Assembly (NCBI GenBank): GCA_018136815.1
Contig: CM030937.1
Location: 5,288,632 to 5,352,631, forward strand
Direction: 5' to 3'
DNA: 64,000 nt
DNA from: Isochrysis galbana
Lineage: Eukaryota > Haptophyta > Isochrysidales > Isochrysidaceae
Position numbers and translations under genes: made by a program. The notes below the pieces were generated by a model that was not told the origin of the DNA, did not search any database, and saw only the letters and a program-made list of their open reading frames with translations. The number at the start of each line of letters is the position of its first letter. Positions within the stretch are counted from its first letter, which is position 1. Shown here piece after piece: positions 1 to 10,555 of this stretch.

Positions 1-65
1 CTGACGCTCTGAACTCCCCCATCGCCAAAGGCGAAATTCTGATTCTCCCAATCGTTGCCATTCCC

Positions 66-260
66 GAGAATTAATTAAATTATTAATGATATATCCTAGC
101 CAACCCCACTAGCTATTCGGACATCGGACACAACTTTTCAGTCCCGGCGGAATCCCGCCATGCCTGACGAGCCAGGTGTCCGAGCGGTACCGGGGGGGAT
201 AATAATAAACAACTGAGTATTAGTGCCGCTACTGCCACTAGCCATGCACCAACACGACAA
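66..260 (-). repeat. Fragments of two dispersed repeat families
   Basis: Positions about 70-195 match, in inverted orientation, about 28215-28320: both carry the block around CCTGACGAGCCAGGTGTCCG and the block ATATCCTAGCCAACCCCACT or its complement. Positions 198-260 match the end of the element seen whole at 40330-40675 (AATAAACAACTGAGTATTAG, then the CTACTGCCACTAGC block). No coding potential was recognised. Confidence 0.75.
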
Positions 261-299
261 GCCACGACACACATGACCGCATTACGCATTATAAAACTA

Positions 300-1540
300 G
301 GCACAGCAAATCTACTTTCTACTTCTACTATGCATCACCTGATTATAACTCCCCCCTAGGCCCTAGGCCTAGGCCAGGATATCCCGGATATCTATTTGGA
401 TATTTGGGCAGCATTGCCGGAAATGGATGTCTTTTGGATATGTCTAGGATATTTGGGCGTGTGTTGAGGCGGTGGCGCCCAAAAAAAAACTCTTTTGTCC
501 GTTACTTCGGCTTCGGAGATCGGAGAGCAAGCTGCGAGCTGCGAGTGAGGCAGTTGGAGGGGGGTGACGAGGGCTCTCAGCTGCCAGAATGCCACAAGGT
601 GGGCTTGCACTGCTTGCCCCTGCCCGCGTGTCGCCCTACCACTGCACAATCACCCTGATGCCGCTCGTGTGACGGATCGAGCATGGCGGCCGGTCGGCGC
701 GCGCTCCATCGCTGAAACTATAACAATAGTTTTTAGTGCAATGGCATTGGAGGCAGAGGGCGTTGAACACGAATCGCATGGCTCATATGAAAGCACAAGA
801 TGGCATCTACTATGTGCCCCGTGCACAAGCACACACGTAACACCTGGCCGACATAAAGTGAAAATGCTGGCCTCACACCTTTCACCACCGTGCACCAATG
901 ACTACACTGTCGCGAAGGATAAGCATGGTCCCACGCTTCTACACACGGATGGAGAGGATAGGAGAGAAAGTCCCACAACAAAGCAAGAGAAGGTGTACGT
1001 CATCGGAAAGCACATCCTTCACAGGGCGCCTGTCCCTCGGAGATCAAAAGAGTGAAGGAGCAGCCAGAGCACATTGAGACGAGAGAGATCTGATCAACCG
1101 TCTGTTCGGACACAAGAAATCCAGGAAAATGTGGCGAAGCGCGCGAAATGGATTCCAAGGGATCTACTCTCGGAGCACGTCGACCTTCCAAGGCGAGCAC
1201 CGCTAAATGCACTGTATGGTGTGCTTCGTTGGAATGCGCATTCCATCTGCAGCACACACATGTGTGCACGTCGCTCGTCCGACAAGTCTCGAGCGTGCTC
1301 AATCGCTCATAGGCATTGGTTGACTCATCGCCGCTGCATTTGAATAAGCGCATGAGTGACGATCCATCGGAAACGATGCTTGCCGGACATCGCGCCCAAT
1401 TCCTGTGTTGTCTGCAAAGAATTGCAGAGCCTCCTCTCCCTGCGATTCGTGCAAGGGTTGGTTGGTCAGAGTCAGCGGTACGAATGTCGACATAAAATCC
1501 TGGGCGAAAGTTTAGCGATGAGAGGCGAAGTCTACCTGCA
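300..1540. other. 3' flank of the LOV-HSF gene, no gene recognised
   Basis: Short open frames occur on both strands, but none shows a family motif or sustained codon bias. The segment next to 1543 probably includes the 3' UTR of the minus-strand gene. A short CCTAGG-rich palindromic run lies at 352-375. Confidence 0.5.
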
Positions 1541-1542
1541 GA

Positions 1543-3014
1543 TCAATCGAAGATAAATGGGAAGATGGTATCGCCTGATCCATAGAGTAGGAACCTGCCC
1601 AATGGAGCAATACCAGCCTCGAGTGCATCAAGGTGCGCCTGCAGCCCATCGATGCTCGTACTACCGCTCCGGGACCCCGTGCCGTTCCCGTTGCCATGAA
1701 AGCCCATCATCGGGCCACTCGGATTCACCGGAGGCATCGGCCCTGGTCGCTCAACGTAGGGATGCTGAGCCGGTTGCGGCATGATTGGTGTGAGTGGCGG
1801 CAATGAGGAGATATACGACACCGACTCGGGGGCAAGGATCCCGCGAAGCATTAGCTTCATTAAAATGGTTCGAAGCTGAACAGCATGCGTCGATTTTGCC
1901 TGAAAACGGCCAATGACGGAGAGCGGGGATCGGCGCCGCGCGCATTCGTGGTGGGGCGAGTTGGGGCTGGCTCTGCATAGACACGAACTTGAGGTTTGGC
2001 TCCCACCTGCTGGAACATGAGCGCTAACTGATGTGTACCCTCCTGAACCTGTAACAAATCGTGCATCAACTCGACTGGCGGCTTAGTTGTATCGACTAAA
2101 GCTTCCCTGGAATGAGCCGCGCGTTTCGACAGGGCACCTCCTGCACGAATCCAGGCCAGGAAATTCGCGGGGTCGTCGACGTATCGATCATGGAAGAATT
2201 CAATTGTGTCCTGTGACCCAGAACTTGGCCTGCGCCGGAACCCGTAAGTGTGCAGCTGTTGAGAGAAAGAGCCAAGTTTGTTGTGCTTAAAGTAGCGTGG
2301 CAGCACGTCCTTGGCGAACTTTGGGCCATTCATTATGAAGAAGGCAGGTGCGTCCGGACTGAGCTTCACAATGTCATTTGGCTCTGAGGACAAGATCTCG
2401 CTCAGCTTGGTGAGGAACGGAGGAACCCTGCCCATGACACTACTGCTGCCGCTGCCGCTGCTATCCTCTGAAAGGGGAGGCTCGTCATCCAGACCTTGGG
2501 AAGCTGCGTTGAAATCGCGGACTGGCTGTCTGATCCCAAGCATCGGCAGTGAAGGCGGGGGTGCCTGCAACGGCATCATGGCAGAACCACCGCCGTCTAG
2601 AAAACGGGCTCTGACGACACCCAGATAGTGAGTCACTTGCCCTTGGGGTGAGAAGAGAGGCGTAACTTGGAGTGTATTCATGAAGGGTCGTCCGCGCTTG
2701 GTGTAGTTGAGAAGTTGCACGGCAAAGTTGCGCTTGAGCATCAAAGCCTGGGACAGCATTCCAAGTGTTGCCTTGCATGTGCCAAGGCCCTGCAAGATCT
2801 TGCAAGTGCGGCCCAGCGCTTCTTCCGCATCATAGCCGCATACGCGGCACCACTCCTCATTCACGTGCGCAATGCGATACGGCTCATTTGGCTCAGTGAT
2901 TATCCTGCTTTCGTCACTTGGCGCGAGGGCCTGCTCCAGAGTAGTGGGCAGAGAGGCCAGCGGCGGGAGCTGCGGCACCATCGCAGGCGTCATGGATGCG
3001 CCAGCGCCGACCAT
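1543..3014 (-). CDS. LOV/PAS domain fused to HSF-type DNA-binding domain (putative sensor transcription factor)
   Basis: Predicted join(3014..2007, 1899..1543), about 454 aa, with a 107-nt intron (CAG|GTGGGA ... TTTTCAG|GC), phase 0. Without the intron the first frame stops at 1860. Residues 37-139 form a PAS/LOV domain. GRTCKILQG keeps the photoactive cysteine (Cys71), and Asn103 and Asn113 match flavin-contacting asparagines. The first Asn of the usual GxNCRFLQ motif is Thr70, and the signalling Gln of LOV strand I-beta is Val134. Residues 197-293 are an HSF domain: VPPFLTKL, FAKDVLPRYFKH, GSFSQQLHTYGFRR. A short helical stretch follows, then a Pro/Gly/Met-rich tail that may be an activation region. 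Expected role: nuclear, binding heat-shock-type elements, with a ligand- or light-responsive sensor. Domain calls are strong; photochemistry is inference. Confidence 0.85.
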
Positions 3015-3560
3015 CGCGACTGACAGGGTAGCGGCAATTGGGGAGAGACGGGGAAGGGGGATGGGGCGAGTCTGTCAGCCCTGGTGCTCGATGCCTCGTT
3101 CCCAGGGGCAACGCTCTGCTGAGGCTGCGCGCTTGGTAGTCAGACGGCGAGCTGCTGACGCTCTACACCGCAGCTCACCTCCGGTGGCTCGAGCCGCGGC
3201 TGGTCGATCGCTCTCTCGCCGCCTCTCCCTCCCTCTCTCTCTCTCTCTCTCTCGCACACTCTCCTGTCACTGGTTTCTCGTCACCACAGGAATAAGGAAG
3301 AGAGCAGGGGGAGGAGGTTGGGGGGGAGGGGGGCGAGCCGGGCTGGGGGGCCGGAAGACTCTCTGGAGAGAGAGAGACGGGGGGGGGGGGGGGGGGGGAG
3401 GGGGAGGGCGGACCGCGGGGGGGGGGGGGGGAAGGGGGGAGGGGGGAGGGGGGCGAGAATGCGGGTGGATGCGGGGGGGGGGGGGGGGGGGGAAGACGGC
3501 TCTCCCCCTACGGAGGGTGGCGCCAACGCAACCTTCGACGATGTTGAGATCTGACGAGCT
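3015..3560 (-). promoter_or_regulatory. Low-complexity 5' region of the LOV-HSF gene
   Basis: A CT dinucleotide run lies at 3231-3256 and several G homopolymers at about 3316-3495 on the plus strand. On the gene's strand these read as GA and poly-C. Similar tracts precede most genes here. No TATA box was recognised; the promoter role is inferred from position only. Confidence 0.35.
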
Positions 3561-4051
3561 CGGGCACGAGCTGCACGAGATCTGATGAACTAATCACCGA
3601 ATATCATCAGATCTCGCGGAGCTCCCAATCGGATCTCGGACGATCCCGCTCGGGTCTGCCACAGTCTCTCAAAGAGCCAAAAAGTAGATGTACGCAGCCT
3701 TTTGCCTTTTCCTTCGTGTGGCGCCTAGGCGGCACGTCCTAGTGTATTATGAAAAGAGGCAGAGCTGCTGCTGTGCTATAGGGCTGGCACGCTGGCACAC
3801 ACCCACCAGTGGTTTTCTTAGATGATGAGGGCCGGATTCACTTCTTCTGTTCCGCGTTCGGTCGGCGCCTCTCGTACAGGAGGACTACTCTCTCTCTCTG
3901 CTCGTAGGAGTAGGGAGGGAGGGAGTGTTGGGGCAGGAGGGGGGGGGGCGAGAAGAGAGCGAAAGCAGAGCGCACATCCATCACACCACAGCCATCACAG
4001 CCATCACTCTCTCCTCCGTGCCCTTCTTTCCTTCTTCCGCTCGCCCGCCCG

Positions 4052-4103
<52 letters not shown>

Positions 4104-4282
4104 ACTGCCGCTCCCCCCCCCCCGCCCCGCCCCAGCAGCTCGGGCTGTACCATACTTGCTTCTTGCTTCTGCTCTCCTCCAACCTCCCGCCCGCACGCCC
4201 CCAAATACCAAATACATAAGCTCCGGCCCGGCGGTAGTCGCGGGGCCCCGGCGCTCCCCTCCCCCTGTCCCGTCGGCCTACT
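3560..4282. other. Intergenic stretch with short direct/inverted AGATCT-type repeats and homopolymers
   Basis: Around 3545-3625 the motifs GAGATCTGA and TCAGATCTCG recur in both orientations, forming short hairpins. The rest is pyrimidine-rich and leads into a very long C run. The long frames here come from the homopolymers and are not genes. Confidence 0.45.
4052..4102 (+). repeat. 51-bp uninterrupted poly-C tract
   Basis: All bases from 4052 to 4102 are C, the longest homopolymer in the window. Similar shorter G or C runs lie at about 3380-3500, 10470-10490, 10710-10722, 23665-23690, 23800-23822 and 41408-41441. Exact lengths may be affected by sequencing or assembly. Confidence 0.85.
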
Positions 4283-5860
4283 TTAAGGTGGTTCTTAAGG
4301 TTTTCTAACTCTGGCGCGAGACGGCGGGTGGCGGGCGCGCTGGCTGCCCACCTGCCTGCCTCTACAGGCCCTCGCTCCATGTATGGGGCATTGGAGTTCG
4401 GTGATCCGTAGGGGATGGAGGCCCAGGGAGTGGATGGATGTGATGGCGCGGCTGCAGCGGCTACCCGGGGCTTCCCCGCCCGCGCTGCATGTGTCCTGCG
4501 TGCAGCGCGGCAAGAAGGCGACCAGTACGGCGCGGCTGTGCTCTGTGCACAACCTGGAGGGCGATAGGGCGGCACAGGCGGCGGCAGATAAAGGGATGCT
4601 GGTGATGATGATGCGCAGTGCTGGCTGGCTGCGCGGGAGGCTGCTGGAGGCAGACGGGCAGACGTGGGAGGCCTCCTGGGAGTGGCTGCCCCTCATACGT
4701 CAGGAGCGTTTGTGGGCAAGAAGGGCGGCAGGGAGAAGCGGTGGTGCACACGCATGGGATGCGTGAGGGTGCTGGTCCGGGCGTTAAAGGCCACCGAAGC
4801 AAGCTTCCCCCGTTTGTGGAGTCCCAGATTCAGGACATGTATGGGGTGTGTGAGGTGGGCTTTCTCAAGGAGTCTGTTCGTTAGCGATCAAAATCGCCGG
4901 GCTGTCGAGCAAGTGTAACTAGTTTAATTCCATGTCCTGTGAGTGACCGTGTGCGGAATGGGCGTTGTAGCATCTTGTCATGAGACTCTGAGACCACTTC
5001 CAATGTTTCAGAATCGTACATATTGTCTATTTTTTTACCCTCCCAACAGTTTCCAAAAAAAGAACATGAGTACTACGATCATTTTTACGGATGTGGGCAT
5101 CCGGGGACGCAGGTAGCGGTAAATGAAAATTCTGAAACATTGGAAGTGGTCTCAGAGTCTCATGACAAGATGCTACAACGCCCATTCCGCACACGGTCAC
5201 TCACAGGACATGGAATTAAACTAGTTACACTTGCTCGACAGCCCTGCGATTTTGATCGCTAACGAACAGACTCCTTGAGAAAGCCCACCTCACACACCCC
5301 ATACATATCCTGAATCTGGGACTCCACAAACGGGGGAAGCTTGCTTCGGTGGCCTTTAACGCCCGGACCAGCACCCTCACGCATCCCATGCGTGTGCACC
5401 ACCGCTTCTCCCTGCCGCCCTTCTTGCCCACAAATGCTCCTGACGTATGAGGGGCAGCCACTCTCAGGAGGCCTCCCACGTCTGCCCGTCTGCCTCCAGC
5501 AGCCTCCCGCGCAGCCAGCCAGCACTGCGCATCATCATCACCAGCATCCCTTTATCTGCCGCCGCCTGTGCCGCCCTATCGCCCTCCAGGTTGTGCACAG
5601 AGCACAGCCGCGCCGTACTGGTCGCCTTCTTGCCGCGCTGCACGCAGGACACATGCAGCGCGGGCGGGGAAGCCCCGGGTAGCCGCTGCAGCCGCGCCAT
5701 CACATCCATCCACTCCCTGGGCCTCCATCCCCTACGGATCACCGAACTCCAATGCCCCATACATGGAGCGAGGGCCTGTAGAGGCGGGCAGGTGGGCAGC
5801 CAGCGCGCCCGCCACCCGCCGTCTCGCGCCAGAGTTAGAAAACCTTAAGAACCACCTTAA
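4283..5860. repeat. Near-perfect long inverted repeat: two 732-bp arms, 114-bp spacer
   Basis: Left arm 4283-5014, right arm 5129-5860, spacer 5015-5128. The outer ends read TTAAGGTGGTTCTTAAGG on the left and its complement on the right; the inner ends are the GAAT/ATTC next to CCAATGTTTCA. Both arms are exactly 732 bp with only a handful of substitutions seen (for example near 4438 of the arm, around the CAGGAGCGTTTG/CAGGAGCATTTG site and near ACATGTATGG/ATATGTATGG). A single-stranded copy would fold into one long hairpin. Each arm carries the same open frames in mirror orientation; none matches a family I know. No target-site duplication was seen. It could be a foldback element, a hairpin-RNA locus or an inverted-duplication scar. 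Confidence 0.9.
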
Positions 5861-6074
5861 TTGGTCAATGTTTGCGGTTCTTCCGTGAGTATTCCTGTGA
5901 ATGCGGTGGTGCGTGCAGGTGGCAGGTGGGGCGCGCGTGAAGCAAAGCATGATTGCTAGTAGGGCGTTCACGTTTAAACACGCAACATTCTATGCACTCT
6001 ACGACTTCATAGAGGCTGCCGCTTCGTGGGCGTGCCCGCTTCGTGGGCGTGCCCCTGCTCCCCCCCAGGCAATC

Positions 6075-6290
6075 ATGGCCCCCAGGAAGCCCGCCAGCAA
6101 GCCCAAGCCGCCGAGGGGCCACTACACGGTCCATGCCCGCGATACGCACGCAGAACAGCGGGCGCGCGTCGTCGAAGACGTGCACAGAGCAGCCGCGCAC
6201 TGCCGCTCGCACAGCGTTGGCGTCAAGGCCGCGCTTGCAACAGGGCATTTCCCGGAGGCAACGCGCGGCAAAGTGGCGTGGGAGCTGAAA
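6075..6290 (+). pseudogene. Fragment of an unknown mobile-element-associated ORF (MAPR..SKPKP family)
   Basis: The frame from ATG 6075 starts MAPRKPASKPKP, followed by a GH-T--RD-A-RA pattern and a distal G-FPEATRGKVAWEL block. The same order occurs in the minus-strand ORF at 18438-18881 (MAPRALPKPQSKPKP, GHDT, RDLRAKNRA, GMFPLSTRHKV). The frame runs directly into a dispersed repeat at about 6290, so the original C-terminus is lost. Its association with repeats suggests a transposon-encoded protein; the function is unknown. Confidence 0.5.
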
Positions 6291-6490
6291 ATAATAATAA
6301 AACAACTGAGCGTTAGTACCACTACTCCCACTAGCCCGGTACTATCACGACACCCCTCAGCGCACCTGCCCGCACGCCTTGAAGTGGTGGCACAGACACA
6401 GACACATACACATATGCATCCCTTCAAATCTCAAATCTCCCCGCCCCTCGCAAACCCCCGGCTCCCATTATAACTCCCCACAAGTTACAA
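6290..6490 (-). repeat. Copy of the 40.3-kb dispersed element (3' half, inverted)
   Basis: It aligns in reverse with 40440-40675. Shared landmarks are the AATAATAATAAAACAACTGA end, a CTACTCCCACTAGCCCGGTA block, CGACACCCCTCAGCGCACCT and the CCCATTATAACTCCCCACAA block. Confidence 0.8.
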
Positions 6491-6819
6491 TGAGGGAAAA
6501 CCCAGTGAAGCGAACCGACCTACGTCGGGCGACTCACCGGTCACCGGGGGAAAACGACACCGGGGGGGGGGGGGGGCCTCTCGTTGAGAAGCAGAACGGC
6601 CCTTACTTACAGCTCGCGCCGCGAGCAGTCCTCGAAGGAACAAATGACTGCGCCTCCCGATACCTGCCACAAGGACGCCTTGAGCCACTCCCTTTTCTCC
6701 CCCTCCTGTCGCCCCTTCGCCCGTTTGCTAACGCAAATGGGGCCCGTTTCTTACCGCACTCCATCGGGGGGGGGTGCAAACTCCCCCCTCTCCCTCTCTC
6801 CATCCATTCTCCTCACCCC

Positions 6820-7250
6820 TCTCTCTGTGGCTCGTCGGTCGCCATGCGGCGCGCCACGGCCTGCTCTCAAAGGGCCTTTGGGGGCTCCCAGAGGGCCAGC
6901 AAAGGCAGCTCAGGGGGCAGTGGAGGCTGGGGCTCAGCCCACGGCCCCCCCTGCCTCTCCCACGCTTGCCACGCTTGCCATTGGAGCCTCCCAGCGGCCC
7001 CTGTATCTGTATGCCTGGCGCCTCTTTGGTGTCGGGCCGGATCGAATCGAGGCATTCCTGCAGTGCGAGGGGCCAGGATGGGTCAATACGAGTGTGTGCG
7101 ACCCCTGAGCACCAGCGTGCGACCTACCCCTGACCCCCACGCTGCTCGCGAGAGCTCTAGGCTCTGCATGGCCACCATCTCCAGGCCATTCTTCGGCCGA
7201 TCGCGCGCGATGCGCGATCGGACGTCGCGGAGCGCTCCGCGTTTCTAAGA
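6820..7250 (-). repeat. Diverged inverted copy of the 27.4/56.8/59.8-kb repeat family
   Basis: The stretch CAGCTCAGGGGGCAGTGGAG through CCCCCCCTGCCTCTCCCACG matches the complement of the 27775-27720 region, and the CATGCGGCGCGCCACGGCCT area matches the complement of the GCAGGCGCGCCAT part of the other copies. No convincing coding frame was found. Confidence 0.6.
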
Positions 7251-7259
7251 GTGATGCGC

Positions 7260-7970
7260 CCCACATTCACCACTCTGATTCCCTCCCGTGAGCGCCCGCC
7301 TGAATCTCCCAAAATAGCCCGCCACGCGCGGGGGCGAAGGGCGAGGGGAGTCACTCACCGACGCCATTGCCCTTCGTGGGGCGGGAAGGGGGTCGTTCGG
7401 AGGGGGGAGGCGGCTGGCGGGGCAGGTAGGGGGGGACCTTGCGGAATCCTTGGTCCTTGGACACCCAGGGGAGGTGGAAAATAGTGGTTAAAATGAGTGA
7501 GTGACCGAGCTATGCTTGTACAAGAACATTGCCAGGGAGCTCAGGGCTACCAGCACTGGCAATCGTGTGCGCCTCACGCACGAGGTGTGTGCAGCACTAG
7601 ATTTTGGCGCTGTATGGCACGAGCACAACAGGTTTTTTGGCAGCATAAGCATCTTCACCACTCGATGCGGATGTCTCTTCGGGGAAGAGAGGAGAATTAA
7701 CGATGCGCACGGAGGGGGGAACGACTGCAGAAATGCACAGTCGCACACGCTTTGTTCGATGTTCTATTAGGCGTAAAGTTTGGTAATTCATTCTGCCTAA
7801 CCTTGGCCCGAGCCGCACATGACACATGGAGCAAGGCAGCGTAGGTCTACCGTTCGAGCCAGCCGTTGTCAAGCGTCGCACAACCAACGACGTCTCCCAA
7901 ACCAACTTGAGGTGCACTTGGGTGCCAACAGGGATTTTGCCAACAACACACCAATCCACTGCGGCACGAC
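7260..7970. other. No gene recognised; probable 3' flank of the 8-TM gene
   Basis: Minus-strand frames at 7488-7959 have no recognisable motif and lie just past the stop of the 8-TM gene, consistent with a 3' UTR. A plus-strand frame of about 89 aa at 7501-7770 also lacks recognisable features. Confidence 0.4.
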
Positions 7971-10253
7971 TCAGGCGCGGGCGAGGACCGGGGTGTCGAT
8001 AGGAGTCGTCCTGACTTTTTGAAGCGCCTTTTTCTTGAGCTTGTGAACCCGTTCGAGCATGTAGTAGCGACTAAAAGAGAAATACGTCAAGTAGGCGCCA
8101 ACTACCACAACGATCGCGCCTATGATGAGTACAACAAATGGGTCGATGAGGACGTTGGTCGAGCCCTCAACGCGTAGTGCGATGAGCCGCACACGGAGAT
8201 TCACCTCGACGATGTCTCCATAGACACGGATAAAATCGCTGACGAAGCCGAGAAGAGAAACCTCACCAGCAGCCTCGTCAACCTCACTCAACGTGACGCC
8301 AGCCGCGACTGCGGTCGTGTTGTCACAACGAGCACGGCCTTGCTCGAACATCATGGCAAGACCATCGCAATCGAAAACATAATCAGACTCGTCAAGCCCT
8401 GCGTTGATGGGCGGTTGGTTCAGCAGCGTCGTGATTAGGCCAATCGCGAACGAGCTGATCTTGCACACTTTCATGACATCGACGTCAGACGTGGCGATCG
8501 TATTGGTGATGTGATTAAGCTCGCTGCAAACTTCTTGCTTGGTGTAGTTGGCATCGCCATTCTTGATGTCGTTGTACACTTGGAGGACAGGTGGCGGCCG
8601 TAGCACGGTGTCAAGTTCTGTGGATGAAGCAGCCGTGAGGCCACCGGCGTAGCGTCCGCCGAAGGCGAGTGCCAACGCGACGGATACGAGGATCAAGAGG
8701 ATGAGAGAGAGGAGATTGACGACGAATAGCATGAAGCCTAGCAAGGCCTTATATAGGAACGCGCAACAGCGGCCCCACCGCCTCGTTGACTCCTCTCGAT
8801 CTTCGCAGAGCAGGCGCCTGAGGCATTGCTCCCCGCACCCATCATGGTGGTAGATCAGACGACGGGTCGCAATACCATAGAAGAGCACAAGGAGGGCGAT
8901 TGCCCAAAGGAGCACGACGGCGATGACGAAGGCCGCAACGACTGGCAGAAGATCGATGATGATCTGGACGGCGTCCGAGTTTTCCAGCTCGAAGTTGCGA
9001 TTGTAGCCGTCGAGTTCGTTGATCGCCTGCCTCACACCCACGACGCAGACTATCCCACCCGCCACCACCAGTACTAGAGCAACAACGGAGTCTAGAGGGA
9101 TGGCGCCTGCTCCACGATTTAGCCAGAATGTGATGAAGCGGTGGTAACGCACTAGGACTGTGCGAATGAGGGCCGCCGAGACTAGGAGGACGGCCGCGCC
9201 AACAACACACAGGAGCACTGAGCCGCGCAAGCCAGTTGCTGCCTCGCACGAAACCCGGGCGACGTCGACGACCGAGAAGATAATTCCATCTGCCCGCCGC
9301 AGCACCGCGCTTAGGATGAGGATGCGGGCCTTGAGGTTCTCGAGCGGGGTCCCATCACCCTCGATGTTGGCTTCAAGGACTGATTCCGAGTATTCGCCCG
9401 CCGTCAGCGTGGAACCGACAGAGTCGAGAAATTCGGATATACGCGTCTGGTTCCCATCGAAGAGTGGCTCGCAGATCGCCGTGTTGGCAGACTCGAAGGA
9501 GCTGGTGAAGTTGAGGCATGCAACGCCCAAGCTGGGGCCGTAGCCCTCGAGCATCTCGATCTCAAGCGGCCATAGGGAAAGCAAAAAATGCGCAGACGTG
9601 ACGGCAACCTCGAGAGTGTAGCACAAACCCGCTGCGCCCTGGTCTTCGATGCGATTGATCGTGCCGCACAGCGCTGTGGCGGCGACTAGGGGCTCTGCAA
9701 AACTCCCATTGAGAGAATCGAGCGAATTCGAGACATCTGCAGGGTAACCGTTGGCCGCGATCTCAAAGGCGGCGCAGCCTTCCTCACCTCCTATGGCGAC
9801 CAGCACGCCGGTGCCACTCACGAGCAGCATGGCGACAGCGATGATGACGGCCGCAACCGTGAGCAGTTGCAGGAGGAAGGCTGCAACCCCATGCAGCACG
9901 CCCTTGCAGCACGAGTTGCTCTGCTGCGCTTGCGTAGTGGCCCCAACCACTGCAGGCGAGTACTTGGTTGAGACGTAGAGACGGCGGGCGTATATTCCGT
10001 AGAGAAAGACGAAGACTGGGGTGATGATGCTGATCACGATGATGGCCACAAGGATGCCCAGCAGGATCAGCGGCACCTGTCCCACCTTCTGGGCAGCGTC
10101 GGCCGCGCCAAGGCCGCTGAGCACAGCGCCAGCGATCGCGCCGAGCAAACCGAGGAGTGCGAGCGTTGGGAACGGGCCGGGAGGTGCCGTGCGTAGCGAG
10201 CTGCAGAAGCGGTTGGCGCATGACTTGTCCTTGGGCTGCTGGACCACCGACAT
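7971..10253 (-). CDS. Internally duplicated eight-transmembrane membrane protein, unknown function
   Basis: About 760 aa without introns. I chose the ATG at 10253 (MSVVQQ) over the in-frame ATG at 10295 because the upstream codons come from a GA microsatellite. Hydrophobic segments lie at about 28-50, 59-87, 118-152 and 342-365, and again in the second half. The order TM-TM-TM, a large Cys/Asn-rich loop of about 180 residues, then TM occurs twice. The halves share the end of the second TM and its following basic segment (FLYGIYARRLY versus LFYGIATRRLIY), a CC pair before the third TM, and the last TM leading into a basic tail. The topology resembles prominin- or tweety-like proteins, but I see no diagnostic motif. 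A plasma-membrane or endomembrane location is likely; the substrate is unknown. Confidence 0.8.
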   Translation of the reverse strand: MSVVQQPKDKSCANRFCSSLRTAPPGPFPTLALLGLLGAIAGAVLSGLGAADAAQKVGQVPLILLGILVAIIVISIITPVFVFLYGIYARRLYVSTKYSPAVVGATTQAQQSNSCCKGVLHGVAAFLLQLLTVAAVIIAVAMLLVSGTGVLVAIGGEEGCAAFEIAANGYPADVSNSLDSLNGSFAEPLVAATALCGTINRIEDQGAAGLCYTLEVAVTSAHFLLSLWPLEIEMLEGYGPSLGVACLNFTSSFESANTAICEPLFDGNQTRISEFLDSVGSTLTAGEYSESVLEANIEGDGTPLENLKARILILSAVLRRADGIIFSVVDVARVSCEAATGLRGSVLLCVVGAAVLLVSAALIRTVLVRYHRFITFWLNRGAGAIPLDSVVALVLVVAGGIVCVVGVRQAINELDGYNRNFELENSDAVQIIIDLLPVVAAFVIAVVLLWAIALLVLFYGIATRRLIYHHDGCGEQCLRRLLCEDREESTRRWGRCCAFLYKALLGFMLFVVNLLSLILLILVSVALALAFGGRYAGGLTAASSTELDTVLRPPPVLQVYNDIKNGDANYTKQEVCSELNHITNTIATSDVDVMKVCKISSFAIGLITTLLNQPPINAGLDESDYVFDCDGLAMMFEQGRARCDNTTAVAAGVTLSEVDEAAGEVSLLGFVSDFIRVYGDIVEVNLRVRLIALRVEGSTNVLIDPFVVLIIGAIVVVVGAYLTYFSFSRYYMLERVHKLKKKALQKVRTTPIDTPVLARA

Positions 10254-10489
10254 TGCGCCTCTCTTCTCTCTCTCTCGCTCTCTCTCGTCTCTCACTTCCT
10301 CCCTCCCTTTCTTTCTCTTATTCTCTCTCCCCCTCCCTCCCGTCCTTCTAAAATGATGCTGGCAGCCCGTGTCGTCGCCTACACTGGGACCACACCAAAA
10401 AAAAAGAGGAGAAAGAATGCGGCGCGCCGGAGAGCAACAGACCCAAGAGACTTGCTCAAAGGCAAGACTAAAGGGGGGGGGGGGGGGGG

Positions 10490-10555
<66 letters not shown>

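Noticed and set aside
1858..1863. Translational coupling by TAATG
   Set aside because: Better explained by an in-phase 107-nt intron in a eukaryotic gene.
3281..4286. Gly-rich and Pro-rich ORFs around the homopolymers
   Set aside because: They are translations of poly-G/poly-C and (GA)n tracts.
4295..5848. Several 80-245 aa ORFs on both strands in the inverted repeat
   Set aside because: They mirror each other because the arms are the same sequence; none has a domain or signal, and both strands are open because of high GC.
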